A DNA stretch of 64,000 nt from Acinetobacter genomosp. 15BJ (GCF_000400715.1 NZ_KE007347.1:548403-612402); one strand, 5' to 3'; numbered from the stretch's first letter, positions 37,305 to 46,281 are shown. Notes: generated by a model not told the origin, from the letters alone. Numbers and translations: made by a program.

Positions 37305-37385
37305 TATCCGTAGAAATGCAATCGTCCATTTTAACTTTATTAAGTGGATGCTTTAAAAGCCAATAAATAACTCAAGGTGATTAAA

Positions 37386-38138
37386 ATGAATTGTGTCAAT
37401 CATATGATGTTGGGTTCTTTTTCAATTAAACACTTAGACATTCTTTCTTATGCAGACATTGTACCTGCCGTCATGCGAACCACAGCTGACCTAGTAGGTA
37501 TGACTTATATACACGGAAATAATCAATTAGGTTCTATAAAAATAAGAGAAGTGGTCGATGGATCTTTAGCTATTTCAGCTTATTTTCAAGCACAAAAAGG
37601 TCGATTTTCATTTACCCATTCAAATACTACTAACCAGTCAGTTGTGATTTTGGGTGTGGATTATGAGCCTAAAAATAAAGTAACAGTGAACAATATTGAG
37701 CAGGGCTTTGTTATTTATAGTCACTTTGACGCTGGTAAATTCGTGGTGGTATTGGGTGATTTTAATAGCTTAAATAATGTCACTTACACCCAAGATAATC
37801 CATCTGAAAACCCAATTGTGACTTTTGAAATTACCAGTTCTCAATCGATGAATGTTTATATTGATTATGAGTTTGTCGGAGCATGGCATTCAAGTAATGC
37901 ATTGAAATTGCCAAAGTATTATCAAGTCGTTGCACAGGAGGGTTTAACTCAGCTTGATTTTGATTTGCGTGAAGCCTATGCCAGTTTGGATTATAAAATG
38001 CCCGCTGAACTTGAAGATGGCGTCTATTACCACTTAACCAGTCATGGTGAAATCTTGGGTTCAGAAGTCAAGGTCGGGGACTTTGTGCAGTTCCATGATC
38101 AGCAAAGTTGGATGATGCATTATCCACAATCTGTCTAA
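37386..38138 (+). CDS. Putative phage tail-associated protein (hypothetical)
   Basis: 250 residues from ATG 37386, which has AAGGTG eight bases upstream; a GTG nine bases earlier lies inside that site. The protein is beta-rich with no signal peptide and shows segments such as SIKIREVVDGSLAISAYF, KFVVVLGDFNSLNN and a C-terminal block GEILGSEVKVGDFVQFHD. It is placed directly before holin and endolysin genes, where phages often encode tail-fibre or tail-tip proteins. No family recognised. Confidence 0.5.
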   Translation: MNCVNHMMLGSFSIKHLDILSYADIVPAVMRTTADLVGMTYIHGNNQLGSIKIREVVDGSLAISAYFQAQKGRFSFTHSNTTNQSVVILGVDYEPKNKVTVNNIEQGFVIYSHFDAGKFVVVLGDFNSLNNVTYTQDNPSENPIVTFEITSSQSMNVYIDYEFVGAWHSSNALKLPKYYQVVAQEGLTQLDFDLREAYASLDYKMPAELEDGVYYHLTSHGEILGSEVKVGDFVQFHDQQSWMMHYPQSV

Positions 38139-38205
38139 ATTAAATTTTTTCAAGAACCATGGGAGTGATGATGGTTGGAAACTGAAAGATCAATCTACTC
38201 AAACC

Positions 38206-38238
38206 AGGCCTTATCTTTAAACAAGTTGAGGCCTTTTT
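38206..38238 (+). terminator. Hairpin with T-tail before the holin-like gene
   Basis: Stem AGGCCT/AGGCCT (TTGAGGCCT) with a 19-base loop and T5 tail. Confidence 0.5.
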
Positions 38239-38254
38239 ATTTATGGAGGACAAA

Positions 38255-38650
38255 ATGACAGAGGTTGTTTCAGCGGGTGCAGGGATTGCAGCCGTGATTA
38301 AATCGTATGGAGTATTTTTTATTGTCTTCATGGCACTGAGCTTTATGTTTTTGGCTTGGATGGTTGTGATTATGACTCGACTACCCAAGTCTCGACGTGA
38401 ATGGGTGGTTTCACTCATTTCAACCGCAGTCGGCAGTATTGCGGGTGGTGCTTTTGTGATCCAGCATTTTGGCTTGCAAGCATGGAGTGAAAATGCTTAT
38501 GGCGCATTCGCATTAGGCGGTTTGTATTTTCTGTGTGGATTACCCGTTTGGGCGATTATCCGCTGGAGCTTTAACTATATTAATGCCAGAGAAAATTCAA
38601 CCATTTTAGATGTAGCAAAAGAGGTGAAAGACTTTAAAGACAAATTTTAA
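38255..38650 (+). CDS. Holin-like membrane protein of the phage cassette
   Basis: 131 residues from ATG 38255, which follows GGAGGA; the earlier in-frame ATG at 38243 overlaps that ribosome site. Three membrane spans are visible (SYGVFFIVFMALSFMFLAW, WVVSLISTAVGSIAGGAFVI, ALGGLYFLCGLPVWAII), then a charged cytosolic tail KEVKDFKDKF. The size, topology and position just before an endolysin gene fit a holin of the putative holin/superfamily III type. Function is inferred from these features. Confidence 0.7.
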   Translation: MTEVVSAGAGIAAVIKSYGVFFIVFMALSFMFLAWMVVIMTRLPKSRREWVVSLISTAVGSIAGGAFVIQHFGLQAWSENAYGAFALGGLYFLCGLPVWAIIRWSFNYINARENSTILDVAKEVKDFKDKF

Positions 38651-38669
38651 ATAATAGATTCAATCCAAT

Positions 38670-38692
38670 GCCGCCTTCGGGCGGTTTTTTAT
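38670..38692 (+). terminator. Terminator between holin-like and endolysin genes
   Basis: Stem CCGCC/GGCGG with TTCG loop and T6, inside what would be the lysis operon; it may modulate endolysin expression. Confidence 0.75.
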
Positions 38693-38710
38693 TATAAAAA
38701 GGAAAATGAC

Positions 38711-39259
38711 ATGACAATAACACAAGACGGTTTCGATATTTTACGCAAAAAATTTGGCAAGTTGAGTCAATCTCAAGTCGATGGCATCAACTTCCTCATT
38801 TCTTTACTGGGCGAAGATAAGACGATTATCCCCACTCAAGCTGCTTATATCTTGGCAACGGCTTGGCATGAAACGGCTAAAACCATGCAACCAGTGATTG
38901 AATATGGTTCAGAAAAATATCTAAAGTCTAAGCAATATTATCCCTATATCGGCTATGGCTATGTGCAACTGACCTGGTTGGCAAACTATAAGCGAATGGG
39001 AGATTACTTAAAAATTGATTTAGTGAAAAATCCAAAGCTTGCTTTACAAGCAGATATTGCAGCCCGTGTCATGATTGTCGGTATGAAAAAAGGCATGTTC
39101 ACAGGTAAAAAACTCGCGGATTACATCAATCAGGATGGAAAAGATTATATCAATGCGCGACGAATTATAAATGGAACGGATAAAGCAGAGTTGATTGCAG
39201 GCTATGCAGAGATATTTGAAAAAGCTTTGAAATTGTCAAAGGAAATCAACTTTGCTTAA
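38711..39259 (+). CDS. Phage endolysin, glycoside hydrolase family 19 (lysozyme/chitinase-like)
   Basis: 182 residues, no signal peptide, so export would depend on the holin. GH19 blocks: ILATAWHETAKTMQPVIEYG with the catalytic Glu in the AWHET segment, YYPYIGYGYVQLTWLANYKR, and INARRIINGTDKAELIAGYA. These enzymes cut the peptidoglycan glycan chain. Ribosome site AAAAGGAAAATGAC. It follows the holin-like gene by 60 bases. Confidence 0.88.
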   Translation: MTITQDGFDILRKKFGKLSQSQVDGINFLISLLGEDKTIIPTQAAYILATAWHETAKTMQPVIEYGSEKYLKSKQYYPYIGYGYVQLTWLANYKRMGDYLKIDLVKNPKLALQADIAARVMIVGMKKGMFTGKKLADYINQDGKDYINARRIINGTDKAELIAGYAEIFEKALKLSKEINFA

Positions 39260-39310
39260 TTGATTATTTTTCTTATAAAAAAATTTTAATTAAAATTAGA
39301 GGTTAATAAT

Positions 39311-40348
39311 ATGATAACAGACACAGAGGTTACAACATGGGTAGGCCGTACCCAAGAAAGTAAGAATAAAGACATAATTCATTCTAAAGATTATGGTTTG
39401 TTGGGAGACGGTTCAGATGAGACTTTAAAACTACATGCTTTGTTGCAGAATACTAATAGTTTAATTGTATTTGAGAAAAATAAAACCTATTGTTTTAAAG
39501 GAAGTCTTACGCTTAAAGGTAATACAATTTTATTTAATTCATCGAAGTTGTTGAATCTAGAAGCACATCAAGATTGGTCAGTTTTAGTTTATGCAAATAC
39601 ATATATTATTGATGGTATAAATTTAACGATTCAAAGTGGCCATGGTTTAAGAATCCTTGAATCAAATGTAAAATGTGAATCTATATTTATAGAATCTTTA
39701 AATGAATCATTAAATATAGGGTGTATGCTTAGTTCAAACCTAACGAATTCTTTTGTTTCAAATATAGAGATTGGATCAATTTATACTAAAAACTTTAGTT
39801 CACATATCTTAATATATAAAGTCTTAAAATCTAAGATTGATATCGTATGGATGAATAACTATGTTACAGGATTATATTTTCGAGACTGTCAAGATAGTAA
39901 ATTTGGGTATATTTATGCCCGAGGTCTGATGACAAGTGGCATTGGCAGTGCTGGTCAAAATGGAGTTCTGCTAGAATCGACATTAGATAATAATGCAACT
40001 AAAAACTTATCCTTTAATGTTATCGATATTGAGGATTCAGCTGAGCATGGTATTCGTTTTGGTGGAGTTTATGCAATTGATAATGTTCATATGAATTATA
40101 TTAAAACAAGAAATACAGGAGCAGGTTCAGCAGCAACAGGTGGTGGAGGCCTAAAAATACTTGGCGGTAATCGGACAGGAGCTTTTAACTATCATACTAA
40201 TATTAGTATCGGTACTTTAATTAATGAAGACTGTTCAACGACAAAAGGGTTAAATAATTTTGCAGCATTAATTATTTCACATGTTAAGCATATTCATATC
40301 AATAAACATATTGTTAGTGCTGTACATAGTACATATAGTGCAAAATGA
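39311..40348 (+). pseudogene. Tail-spike/pectate-lyase-like protein, N-terminal fragment (interrupted by TGA)
   Basis: 345 residues to an in-frame TGA. The N-terminal segment HSKDYGLLGDGSDETLKLHA is the beginning of a pectate-lyase-3-type right-handed beta helix, as in phage tail spikes and capsule depolymerases, and the rest shows repeating short beta strands (SFVSNIEIGSIYTKNFSSH, HINKHIVSAVHSTYSAK). The same frame stays open past the TGA for another 172 codons, so this is the front part of one 518-codon gene. Catalytic residues cannot be identified. Very AT-rich compared with neighbours, which suggests recent transfer. Confidence 0.7.
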
Positions 40349-40867
40349 GGAATTCACTTAGCTTCATGTGAGGATGTTACTATTGGATCACAAAGTTACG
40401 ATAAACTAGAGGGAAATGCAGTTCTATTTTATACGAATGAAGATCCTATGATGTCTGAACTTGATACGATCAAGAATATTAGACTATCTGATTTACAGCA
40501 TGATGGTACACAGTCGAATCAGACAGCGGCTGTAATATTTTTTTCAGGTCAAGCTGTTAAAGTGAGTGATGTGCATATAGTTGCAAGAAATATAAAGCAT
40601 AACTTTGTAGCTTATTCAACGAGTGTAACTTCAGGTCGTTATGAAAACATAAATATTGATGTAGAGTTTAAAGCCATTATAGCTACTGAGAATTTATTAC
40701 CACCTTTACGTTTATCTCAAAACTCTGGTGAGTTTGTCGTTAATGTCACCGGTCCTTTTTTTGGTACGTTTGGACCAACGGCATCAAATGGTAGTAAATG
40801 GATTGATACAAAGAATGATACGTATTTTTTAAGAAAAGCTGGGGCTTGGTGTCAATTTTTGCTTTAA
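40349..40867 (+). pseudogene. Tail-spike-like protein, C-terminal fragment in the same frame
   Basis: Continues in frame directly after the TGA as GIHLASCEDVTIGSQSYDKL, which completes another beta-helix rung, and ends WIDTKNDTYFLRKAGAWCQF. An internal ATG at 40448 could start a 139-residue product but lacks a ribosome site. A single substitution (for example CGA or GGA to TGA) accounts for the interruption. Confidence 0.68.
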
Positions 40868-40915
40868 GCTGCTACGTTGAAGGCATTATTATTGTGGCTA
40901 ATTAAATCAGGCAAA

Positions 40916-40938
40916 ACTCACGCTGAATCAGCGTGAGT
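40916..40938 (-). terminator. Hairpin terminator of the HD-GNAT gene
   Basis: 11-bp inverted repeat ACTCACGCTGA/TCAGCGTGAGT; on the minus strand it is followed by TTTTG, 17 bases after the stop codon. Confidence 0.6.
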
Positions 40939-40954
40939 CCTTAGTTAGACTTCC

Positions 40955-42025
40955 TTACTCAGTCGCATTAAATGCATCACTATAAACCACTTCACCTGTT
41001 GGTACATATTCAGTAAAAGGCAAGATCTGGAAATATTCGGCAGGGACGCCTGCTAATACCAGTCTTGAGTCTGCTTTAAAACCGAATCGACCATAGTATT
41101 CTGGCTCACCTAATAAAACACAACCCACAGCATCCAAATCTTTAAGCGCTTCGATACCAGCATACATCAGTTTAGAACCTACTCCTTGACCTTGATATTC
41201 TGGGAGTACCGAGATCGGACCAAGTCCATACCAACCTGTTGTTGTACCATCAGAAATCTGTACGGGCGAAAAGGCAATATGACCAATAATCTTATTGTTA
41301 CAAGCCGCGACTAGGGAAAGCGTAAGCTGATTGGAATTACGTAGTGCATTCACAATAAATTGCTCGGTATGGCTTGAATGTTGTTCTGTCGCAAAAGCGG
41401 CTTTGGTTAAATTAAAAATACGCTCAATGTCGGATGGATTTTCATCGCGAATATGTATATTCATCTTAATTCTCTCTTGCGTTTCCTCATCTAAAATTGC
41501 TCGAATTTGTTTGAGTAACGGAGAGTCATTTGTATATTTTTCTCCATAACTTAAGTTAAATTCATAATCAAAATCAGGTGAGTTGATTCCTTGATTGTGT
41601 TGAAGGATGGTTTCTAACTTATCTAATGCCTTAACGATTTTTGCTTCTGGTGTTGTTGCATCTTCATATTCTTGCCAAAGTGATCGAATCAACATTTGAG
41701 GTTGATCATCTAAACATTCGGTTAATTGATAAAGATCCTGTTTTTCCTGCTGATTCTTAGCTGGAAACTGATCTTTCAGAATGGCTGGAATATCCCCATG
41801 AATGGCTTCGCCAAGATCATGAATTAAACATATTTTCAGTAACTTCTCAAAATCAATGTCTTTAAATTGATCTGCAAAAATCACCGCCATTAAGCATAAA
41901 CGCCAGCTGTGTTCTGCGGTACTTTCCTGACGGCCATTTGATGTATGTGAAAAGCGAGTCACGTTTTTTAATTTTTCCGCTTCACGTAAAAATGTTAAGC
42001 GATTTTGAATTACGTTTAGTTCCAT
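40955..42025 (-). CDS. Fusion of HD-domain phosphohydrolase and GNAT acetyltransferase
   Basis: 356 residues from ATG 42025 (GAGAAAGAA upstream); an in-frame extension to 42103 runs into a large hairpin and is unlikely. Residues 1-185 form a YfbR/HDDC2-type HD domain: STAEHSW (His39), CLIHDLGEAIHGD (His69, Asp70) and a C-terminal helix with Asp in VKALDKLETI. These metal-dependent enzymes dephosphorylate 5'-deoxynucleotides. From Met188 a GNAT domain begins (MNIHIRDENPSD), with the acetyl-CoA loop PEYQGQGVGSKLM and GEPEYYGRFGF. Both halves look complete. Met188 (41464) is preceded by AGAGAG, so separate translation of the second domain is possible. Confidence 0.82.
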   Translation of the reverse strand: MELNVIQNRLTFLREAEKLKNVTRFSHTSNGRQESTAEHSWRLCLMAVIFADQFKDIDFEKLLKICLIHDLGEAIHGDIPAILKDQFPAKNQQEKQDLYQLTECLDDQPQMLIRSLWQEYEDATTPEAKIVKALDKLETILQHNQGINSPDFDYEFNLSYGEKYTNDSPLLKQIRAILDEETQERIKMNIHIRDENPSDIERIFNLTKAAFATEQHSSHTEQFIVNALRNSNQLTLSLVAACNNKIIGHIAFSPVQISDGTTTGWYGLGPISVLPEYQGQGVGSKLMYAGIEALKDLDAVGCVLLGEPEYYGRFGFKADSRLVLAGVPAEYFQILPFTEYVPTGEVVYSDAFNATE

Positions 42026-42086
42026 TTTCTTTCTCAAAAATAAACCATATGTAATTTGGATAGACCTGATTGATCCAACAGTAGGA

Positions 42087-42144
42087 TAGACAATCGTTAA
42101 CAATCATGGGTTTATCCAAACCTATGATTGTTAACGATTGTCTA
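42087..42144. repeat. 27-bp near-perfect inverted repeat (strong hairpin) at the 3' end of the YjhX-like gene
   Basis: Left arm 42087-42113 and right arm 42118-42144 are reverse complements except one position, with loop ATCC. The right arm includes the last codons and stop of the YjhX-like gene. No T-run follows on the minus strand (CTATCC), so it is not a standard rho-independent terminator. It may be an mRNA-stabilising or termination structure, or a relic of a small mobile element. Confidence 0.8.
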
Positions 42145-42388
42145 ACTGAGGGCGTACAGATCTAAGCCCATGTAGATTAATTTGATAGGGCTGCCCATTA
42201 CAGGATTTGATTAGTTTTTTCTTTCTTAGCTTATTAAAAACTTCGAGGTTGCAATCAGACAGCAAGAAACCTTCTCGGCTATAGCATTCTACAGCGATGG
42301 TTTGACCAGCATTATTGCGAAGTTTTACGATTTTTCCGCCTTTAGCCAAGACGTGAAGTGTCCGTTGTTCGGACTTAGATAAGTTCAT
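42131..42388 (-). CDS. YjhX family protein (putative toxin)
   Basis: 85 residues, matching the YjhX/UPF0386 length and layout: [20 protein letters not shown] at the start, [21 protein letters not shown] in the middle and [17 protein letters not shown] at the end. YjhX has been described as a toxin in E. coli (partner YjhQ, a GNAT protein). The gene directly downstream here encodes a GNAT domain fused to an HD domain, which makes a toxin/neutraliser relationship conceivable but unproven. Confidence 0.78.
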   Translation of the reverse strand: MNLSKSEQRTLHVLAKGGKIVKLRNNAGQTIAVECYSREGFLLSDCNLEVFNKLRKKKLIKSCNGQPYQINLHGLRSVRPQLDNR

Positions 42389-42621
42389 GTTGTTATCCAG
42401 ATATAAGTAATCAGAAGCAAAGTTAGGCTTGAAGCCAAAAAATTCGCGAAGATAACCAATTTCAATATGTGATTGAAATGTAGTTACCAGATTACTGCTA
42501 TCTCCAACATAAAACCCTCAATATGGATGGGATACGATGTGTATCGCTAGAAATACTAAAGCAAGATAAATTAAAAAGCAATAATTGCGTTAAAAATAAC
42601 ATTTTGACGCAGAGTCAAGTC

Positions 42622-43155
42622 TTATTTTTTCGGTCGTTTTTCTTTGAGTCGCAAGTAGGCCGGTACAGATTTCTTTGCTTGCCGACGTAGCATAACTTTA
42701 ATGTATAACACGATGGCAAAACATGCGGTGGCAACGGTGAGCATCAGGCTGTTCATATAGCTCATGACTGAGCTAACGTAGCCTATGGTTGCTAGACGAC
42801 GCTGCATACGTTCAACTTGTGTACTTGATTCAATCCCAGTGATTGCCCATGTGCATAAATGCTCGCAGTTATTAATAATGAGGTGGTAGTGATTTTCATG
42901 CATGCGTGAGCGCATACGCCGTACAACAGCTTTGGCTTTGTAGCGTGGGGATTGATAATGTCTCGTATAAATTGGTTTACCACGGGCAAAACGCTGGATA
43001 GACGTCATTTCAATCGGATGCTTTTTAAAAATATGAGCAAACCCAGAATAATGAATAACCCGTCCACGACCTGCATAGATACCATGATGGCTATAGCCAA
43101 AGTTTTTTACGATGAGGTGAGCGCCAATTGAATAGCGTGGGTGTTTTTGCTGCAT
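42622..43155 (-). CDS. LRAT-domain (NlpC/P60-like) protein with C-terminal membrane segment
   Basis: 177 residues from the first ATG at 43155; the longer frame would need a TTG at 43206. The LRAT-type permuted papain-like core is visible: YSHHGIYAGRGRVIHYSG with two His, and LIINNCEHLC with the catalytic Cys97. A hydrophobic helix (SLMLTVATACFAIVLYIKVML) and a very basic tail follow. Family members are thiol acyltransferases or hydrolases acting on lipids. Bacterial members are poorly characterised. Divergent from the phosphodiester glycosidase gene. Confidence 0.75.
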   Translation of the reverse strand: MQQKHPRYSIGAHLIVKNFGYSHHGIYAGRGRVIHYSGFAHIFKKHPIEMTSIQRFARGKPIYTRHYQSPRYKAKAVVRRMRSRMHENHYHLIINNCEHLCTWAITGIESSTQVERMQRRLATIGYVSSVMSYMNSLMLTVATACFAIVLYIKVMLRRQAKKSVPAYLRLKEKRPKK

Positions 43156-43321
43156 GTCGATACTATGATGTTTACACTGGTATTTTAGTGAAAAAATGTG
43201 AATCAATCGAGCCTATTTGCAGCACCAAGTTCATGATTATGTGTGGCGTTTGTATCTGCTATTTTTGCGGTATGCCTTGCTATGGGACAATGACGCAAAT
43301 CTATGCTTAAACTTCGTATTT

Positions 43322-44059
43322 ATGATGAAAAAATGGTTTTTCCTAACATCTGCATTTTTAGCGAGCTCGGCTGTGCATGCGATGCAGCATGAAACCTTGC
43401 AATTGAATCAGCAGAAATATGATGTGATTAAAGTCGAGCATCTAAATCAGTTGCAACTATTTTTAAAGCAACCTCAGAGCAATCGTTATTATCAGAAGTT
43501 TGCAGCTATCCAAAAAGCGCTACCTGCTTGTGAGAAACTCAATTTTGCAATGAATGCGGGAATGTATCATGCTGATTTTCAACCCGTGGGTTTGTATATC
43601 GAAAATGGCAAGGAGCTAGCTAAGCTTAATGTCGCGAAGGGCTTTGGTAATTTCTTTATGCAGCCCAATGGCGTAGTTGCTTGGAATGATCATCATGCTG
43701 TGATTAAAACCACTGCTGATTATAAGCATGATCAATTTAAAGCTGAGTTTGCAACGCAGTCAGGACCAATGTTGGTCTATCAAGGTAAAATCAACAGCCA
43801 GTTTCTCGCTGACTCGAATTCATTAAAAATTAGAAATGGGGTTGGGGTTAAAGCTAATCAGTTATATTTTGTGATTTCACAGCAACGTGTCAGTTTTTAT
43901 CAATTTGCCCAGTTTTTTAAGCAGCAGTTGAAAATAGACAATGCATTGTATTTAGATGGTTCAATTTCCAGTGTGTATTCAGCACAAACCAAACGCCATG
44001 ATAAAACTTTTAATTTAGGGCCAATTGTCGCAGAAGTGAATAGAGAGAAGTGCATATAA
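43322..44059 (+). CDS. Secreted phosphodiester glycosidase-like protein (NAGPA/DUF2233 family)
   Basis: 245 residues from ATG 43322 (or 43325). Signal peptide MKKWFFLTSAFLASSAVHA, then a DUF2233-type domain: FAMNAGMYHADFQPVGLYIENG (the family's NAGMY motif), FATQSGPMLVYQGKINSQF, RNGVGVKANQLYFVIS and ALYLDGSISSVYS (LDGG-like element). Eukaryotic relatives remove N-acetylglucosamine from the mannose-6-phosphate diester. In bacteria the family is linked to exopolysaccharide or cell-wall glycan release. The upstream extension to 43217 lacks protein character. Single secreted enzyme. Confidence 0.82.
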   Translation: MMKKWFFLTSAFLASSAVHAMQHETLQLNQQKYDVIKVEHLNQLQLFLKQPQSNRYYQKFAAIQKALPACEKLNFAMNAGMYHADFQPVGLYIENGKELAKLNVAKGFGNFFMQPNGVVAWNDHHAVIKTTADYKHDQFKAEFATQSGPMLVYQGKINSQFLADSNSLKIRNGVGVKANQLYFVISQQRVSFYQFAQFFKQQLKIDNALYLDGSISSVYSAQTKRHDKTFNLGPIVAEVNREKCI

Positions 44060-44067
44060 TGCTGATG

Positions 44068-44099
44068 ACCCTAATCTCTTAATAAAAAGAGATCAGGGG
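44068..44099. terminator. Hairpin between the glycosidase gene and a convergent small gene
   Basis: Stem CCCTAATCTCTT/AAGAGATCAGGG with an A-rich loop; weak T-tail. Confidence 0.55.
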
Positions 44100-44110
44100 T
44101 GAGCTTATTT

Positions 44111-44338
44111 TTATTGGATTGGTGGCTTGATCATCGCAAGTAATTCTTTGCGGCTGTAACCTCGAGAAATCAGTACTTTCTTAATGCCTTTAATGACATC
44201 TTCATCTGTTGCTTTAACTAAAGCATCCAACAGTTGTTCATTGGTTTTGCATGAACAATCATTTTCAACGCAAGAAGTTTGGTTCTTGTGTTCGTTATAT
44301 TGTTCATCTGCATTGAACAGTTTTTGCCAAAAACTCAT
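44111..44338 (-). CDS. Hypothetical protein (75 aa)
   Basis: 75 residues, soluble, with three Cys in CVENDCSCK and a helical C-terminal half (LLDALVKATDEDVIKGIKKV, SRGYSRKELLAMI) that resembles small regulatory or metal-binding helical hairpins. No family recognised. It is followed by a hairpin shared with the convergent gene. Confidence 0.6.
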   Translation of the reverse strand: MSFWQKLFNADEQYNEHKNQTSCVENDCSCKTNEQLLDALVKATDEDVIKGIKKVLISRGYSRKELLAMIKPPIQ

Positions 44339-44536
44339 AGAGCCTTCATATACAACCTAACATAGCTCGAAATATAGCCGCTTTAAAATAAAATACAAGT
44401 CAGCTTAAGTGATAAAAGCAGCAGTTAAACTTCAATTTTTTCGATTAGCCTTTTAAAATTTAACGAAATTATGACATTTGAATGACTTGACCTTTGAAAA
44501 ATATCATTTTTTTATAAATATACTTTGAGCAAAAAT

Positions 44537-44560
44537 AAAGGGTTACTCGAACCCTTTATA
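44537..44560 (-). terminator. Terminator of trmA
   Basis: On the minus strand, stem AAAGGGTT/AACCCTTT with a five-base loop followed by ATTTTTG, 28 bases after the stop. Confidence 0.7.
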
Positions 44561-44587
44561 AATTACTGTTACGTTGAAATAATTTGT

Positions 44588-45673
44588 TTAAATCTTTTCA
44601 AGCAAAACACCTGATTCCACATGATGGGTAAAAGGGAATTGATCGAACATTGCAAACTTCACAATTCGATGGGTTTGGCTAAGTGTTTTTAAGTTGTCAT
44701 GTAGGGTATCTGGGTTACATGAAATATAGAGAATACGTTCAAAACCTTGTAATAGTTTGAGCGTTTCATCATCGATGCCTGCACGCGGTGGATCAACAAA
44801 AACCGTGTCAAAATCGTAGCTTTGCATGTCGATTTCAGCTTCTTGTAAACGCCTAAATTCACGTTCACCTTGATATGCCTGAGTAAACTCTTCGGCAGAT
44901 AAACGTGCCACCTGAATATTCTCAATCTGGTTTTGCTCAATGTTCCATTGCGCTGCGTAGACTGAAGATTTAGCAAGTTCAGTTGCGAGAACACGCTTAA
45001 ATTTCAAAGAGAGTGGCAAAGTAAAGTTACCGTTACCACAATACAATTCTAAAAGGTCTTTTTCGGACTTTTGTGCAGCATCACAAGCCCACTCCAACAT
45101 ATGTTGACACACTTGCGCATTAGGCTGGGTAAAGCTGCTTTCAATTTGTTTGTATTTAAACGTGCGACCTTGAACATTAAGTTGTTCAACCACGTAGTCA
45201 TCGCCAATAATCACTTTCTGGCCACGGCTACGTCCCATGATTTTAATATTCAGTTTTTCAGCTAGTGCTTTAGCCGCTGTTTCCCATTCAGCATCTAATT
45301 TACGGTGGTAAATCAGGGTGACCAACATCTCTCCACTTAAGGTTGAGAGAAAGTCTGCTTCAAAAACACGTTGCGATAAAATAGGAACTGCTTTTAATTC
45401 ATCTAATAGACGTGGCATCAAGTCATTGATGCTTTGATCCGCAATCGGAAACGCATCCACGCGGATAACTTCTTTTTGTTTTCCATCTCCAGCACGTTCA
45501 AACATGGCATAGAACAAATCATCTTCGGTATGCCAGATACGAAATTCTGCACGCATACGGAAATGTTGTTCAGGCGATTGAAACACTTCTAAAGCAGGTG
45601 GATTGAACGATGCAAACTGTGTGGTAATACGTTCAACTTTCTCTTGAAGTTGCTGTTGGTAAGATACGGTCAT
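44588..45673 (-). CDS. trmA: tRNA (uracil-54-C5)-methyltransferase
   Basis: 361 residues, the E. coli TrmA size. SAM-binding motif [15 protein letters not shown], motif [17 protein letters not shown] and the catalytic nucleophile in [15 protein letters not shown], with the C-terminal base in [13 protein letters not shown]. It makes ribothymidine at position 54 of the T loop of tRNA. No other rRNA/tRNA modification gene is adjacent. Confidence 0.96.
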   Translation of the reverse strand: MTVSYQQQLQEKVERITTQFASFNPPALEVFQSPEQHFRMRAEFRIWHTEDDLFYAMFERAGDGKQKEVIRVDAFPIADQSINDLMPRLLDELKAVPILSQRVFEADFLSTLSGEMLVTLIYHRKLDAEWETAAKALAEKLNIKIMGRSRGQKVIIGDDYVVEQLNVQGRTFKYKQIESSFTQPNAQVCQHMLEWACDAAQKSEKDLLELYCGNGNFTLPLSLKFKRVLATELAKSSVYAAQWNIEQNQIENIQVARLSAEEFTQAYQGEREFRRLQEAEIDMQSYDFDTVFVDPPRAGIDDETLKLLQGFERILYISCNPDTLHDNLKTLSQTHRIVKFAMFDQFPFTHHVESGVLLEKI

Positions 45674-45766
45674 AAAAAAGAAAACTACAGGTGAAATCTA
45701 AACGGGAATGGTATCAAAAAAGCGCGCTAAGGTGCAGGAAATTATGATATTCACTTATTTATATGC

Positions 45767-46237
45767 TTAGCCTAAGGCGAGTACAGATTGGATAAAGTCT
45801 GCTTTAATTTGCCGATATTGGTCTTGAGATAAGCCAACACATCTTTGTTTGAGCTGATTATATTGCTGGGTCAGGCTGGGTGAGTTTCTTAATCGATCCC
45901 GAAAGGTGATGAAATTGCAAAATTCTGAACCTGTCACCACGATTTGCAATGCCACATTATGTTGTTTTGATTCCAGCATACAAAGTTCATGAGTACGTAG
46001 TGTATCAAGTTTTTCTTTAAAATTAAGCTGTTGTAATTTTTCAATTGAATCTAAAGATTGATGGGCGGGTACTTCAATATAAATATCTAGGTCACCTTTT
46101 GAAATTGCATTGGGAATGGCGGATGAACCAATATGCTCAATAATGGCATAAGGAACAAGCTGCTGGATCTTATTTTTATAATCCTCAAAAAGCTGAGCGC
46201 AGTTGGGTTGATATTCAGGAGCCGAGAAAAAATGCAT
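45767..46237 (-). CDS. GrpB family protein (nucleotidyltransferase-like)
   Basis: 156 residues. The signature IEHIGSSAIPNAISKGDLDIYIEV has the HxGSTA-like helix and the two acidic residues of the nucleotidyltransferase fold, followed by LRTHELCMLESKQHNVALQIV and FITFRDRLRNSP. GrpB/YqkA relatives have unknown or glutamine-related nucleotidyl functions. The start ATG has no strong ribosome site. Confidence 0.85.
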   Translation of the reverse strand: MHFFSAPEYQPNCAQLFEDYKNKIQQLVPYAIIEHIGSSAIPNAISKGDLDIYIEVPAHQSLDSIEKLQQLNFKEKLDTLRTHELCMLESKQHNVALQIVVTGSEFCNFITFRDRLRNSPSLTQQYNQLKQRCVGLSQDQYRQIKADFIQSVLALG

Positions 46238-46281
46238 CTAAATGGTCTCATTTTTATAATAGGAATAAGGTGATCTAAAAA

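Noticed and set aside
43217..43321. Upstream extension of the phosphodiester glycosidase
   Set aside because: It would bury a clear signal peptide that starts at MKKWFF.
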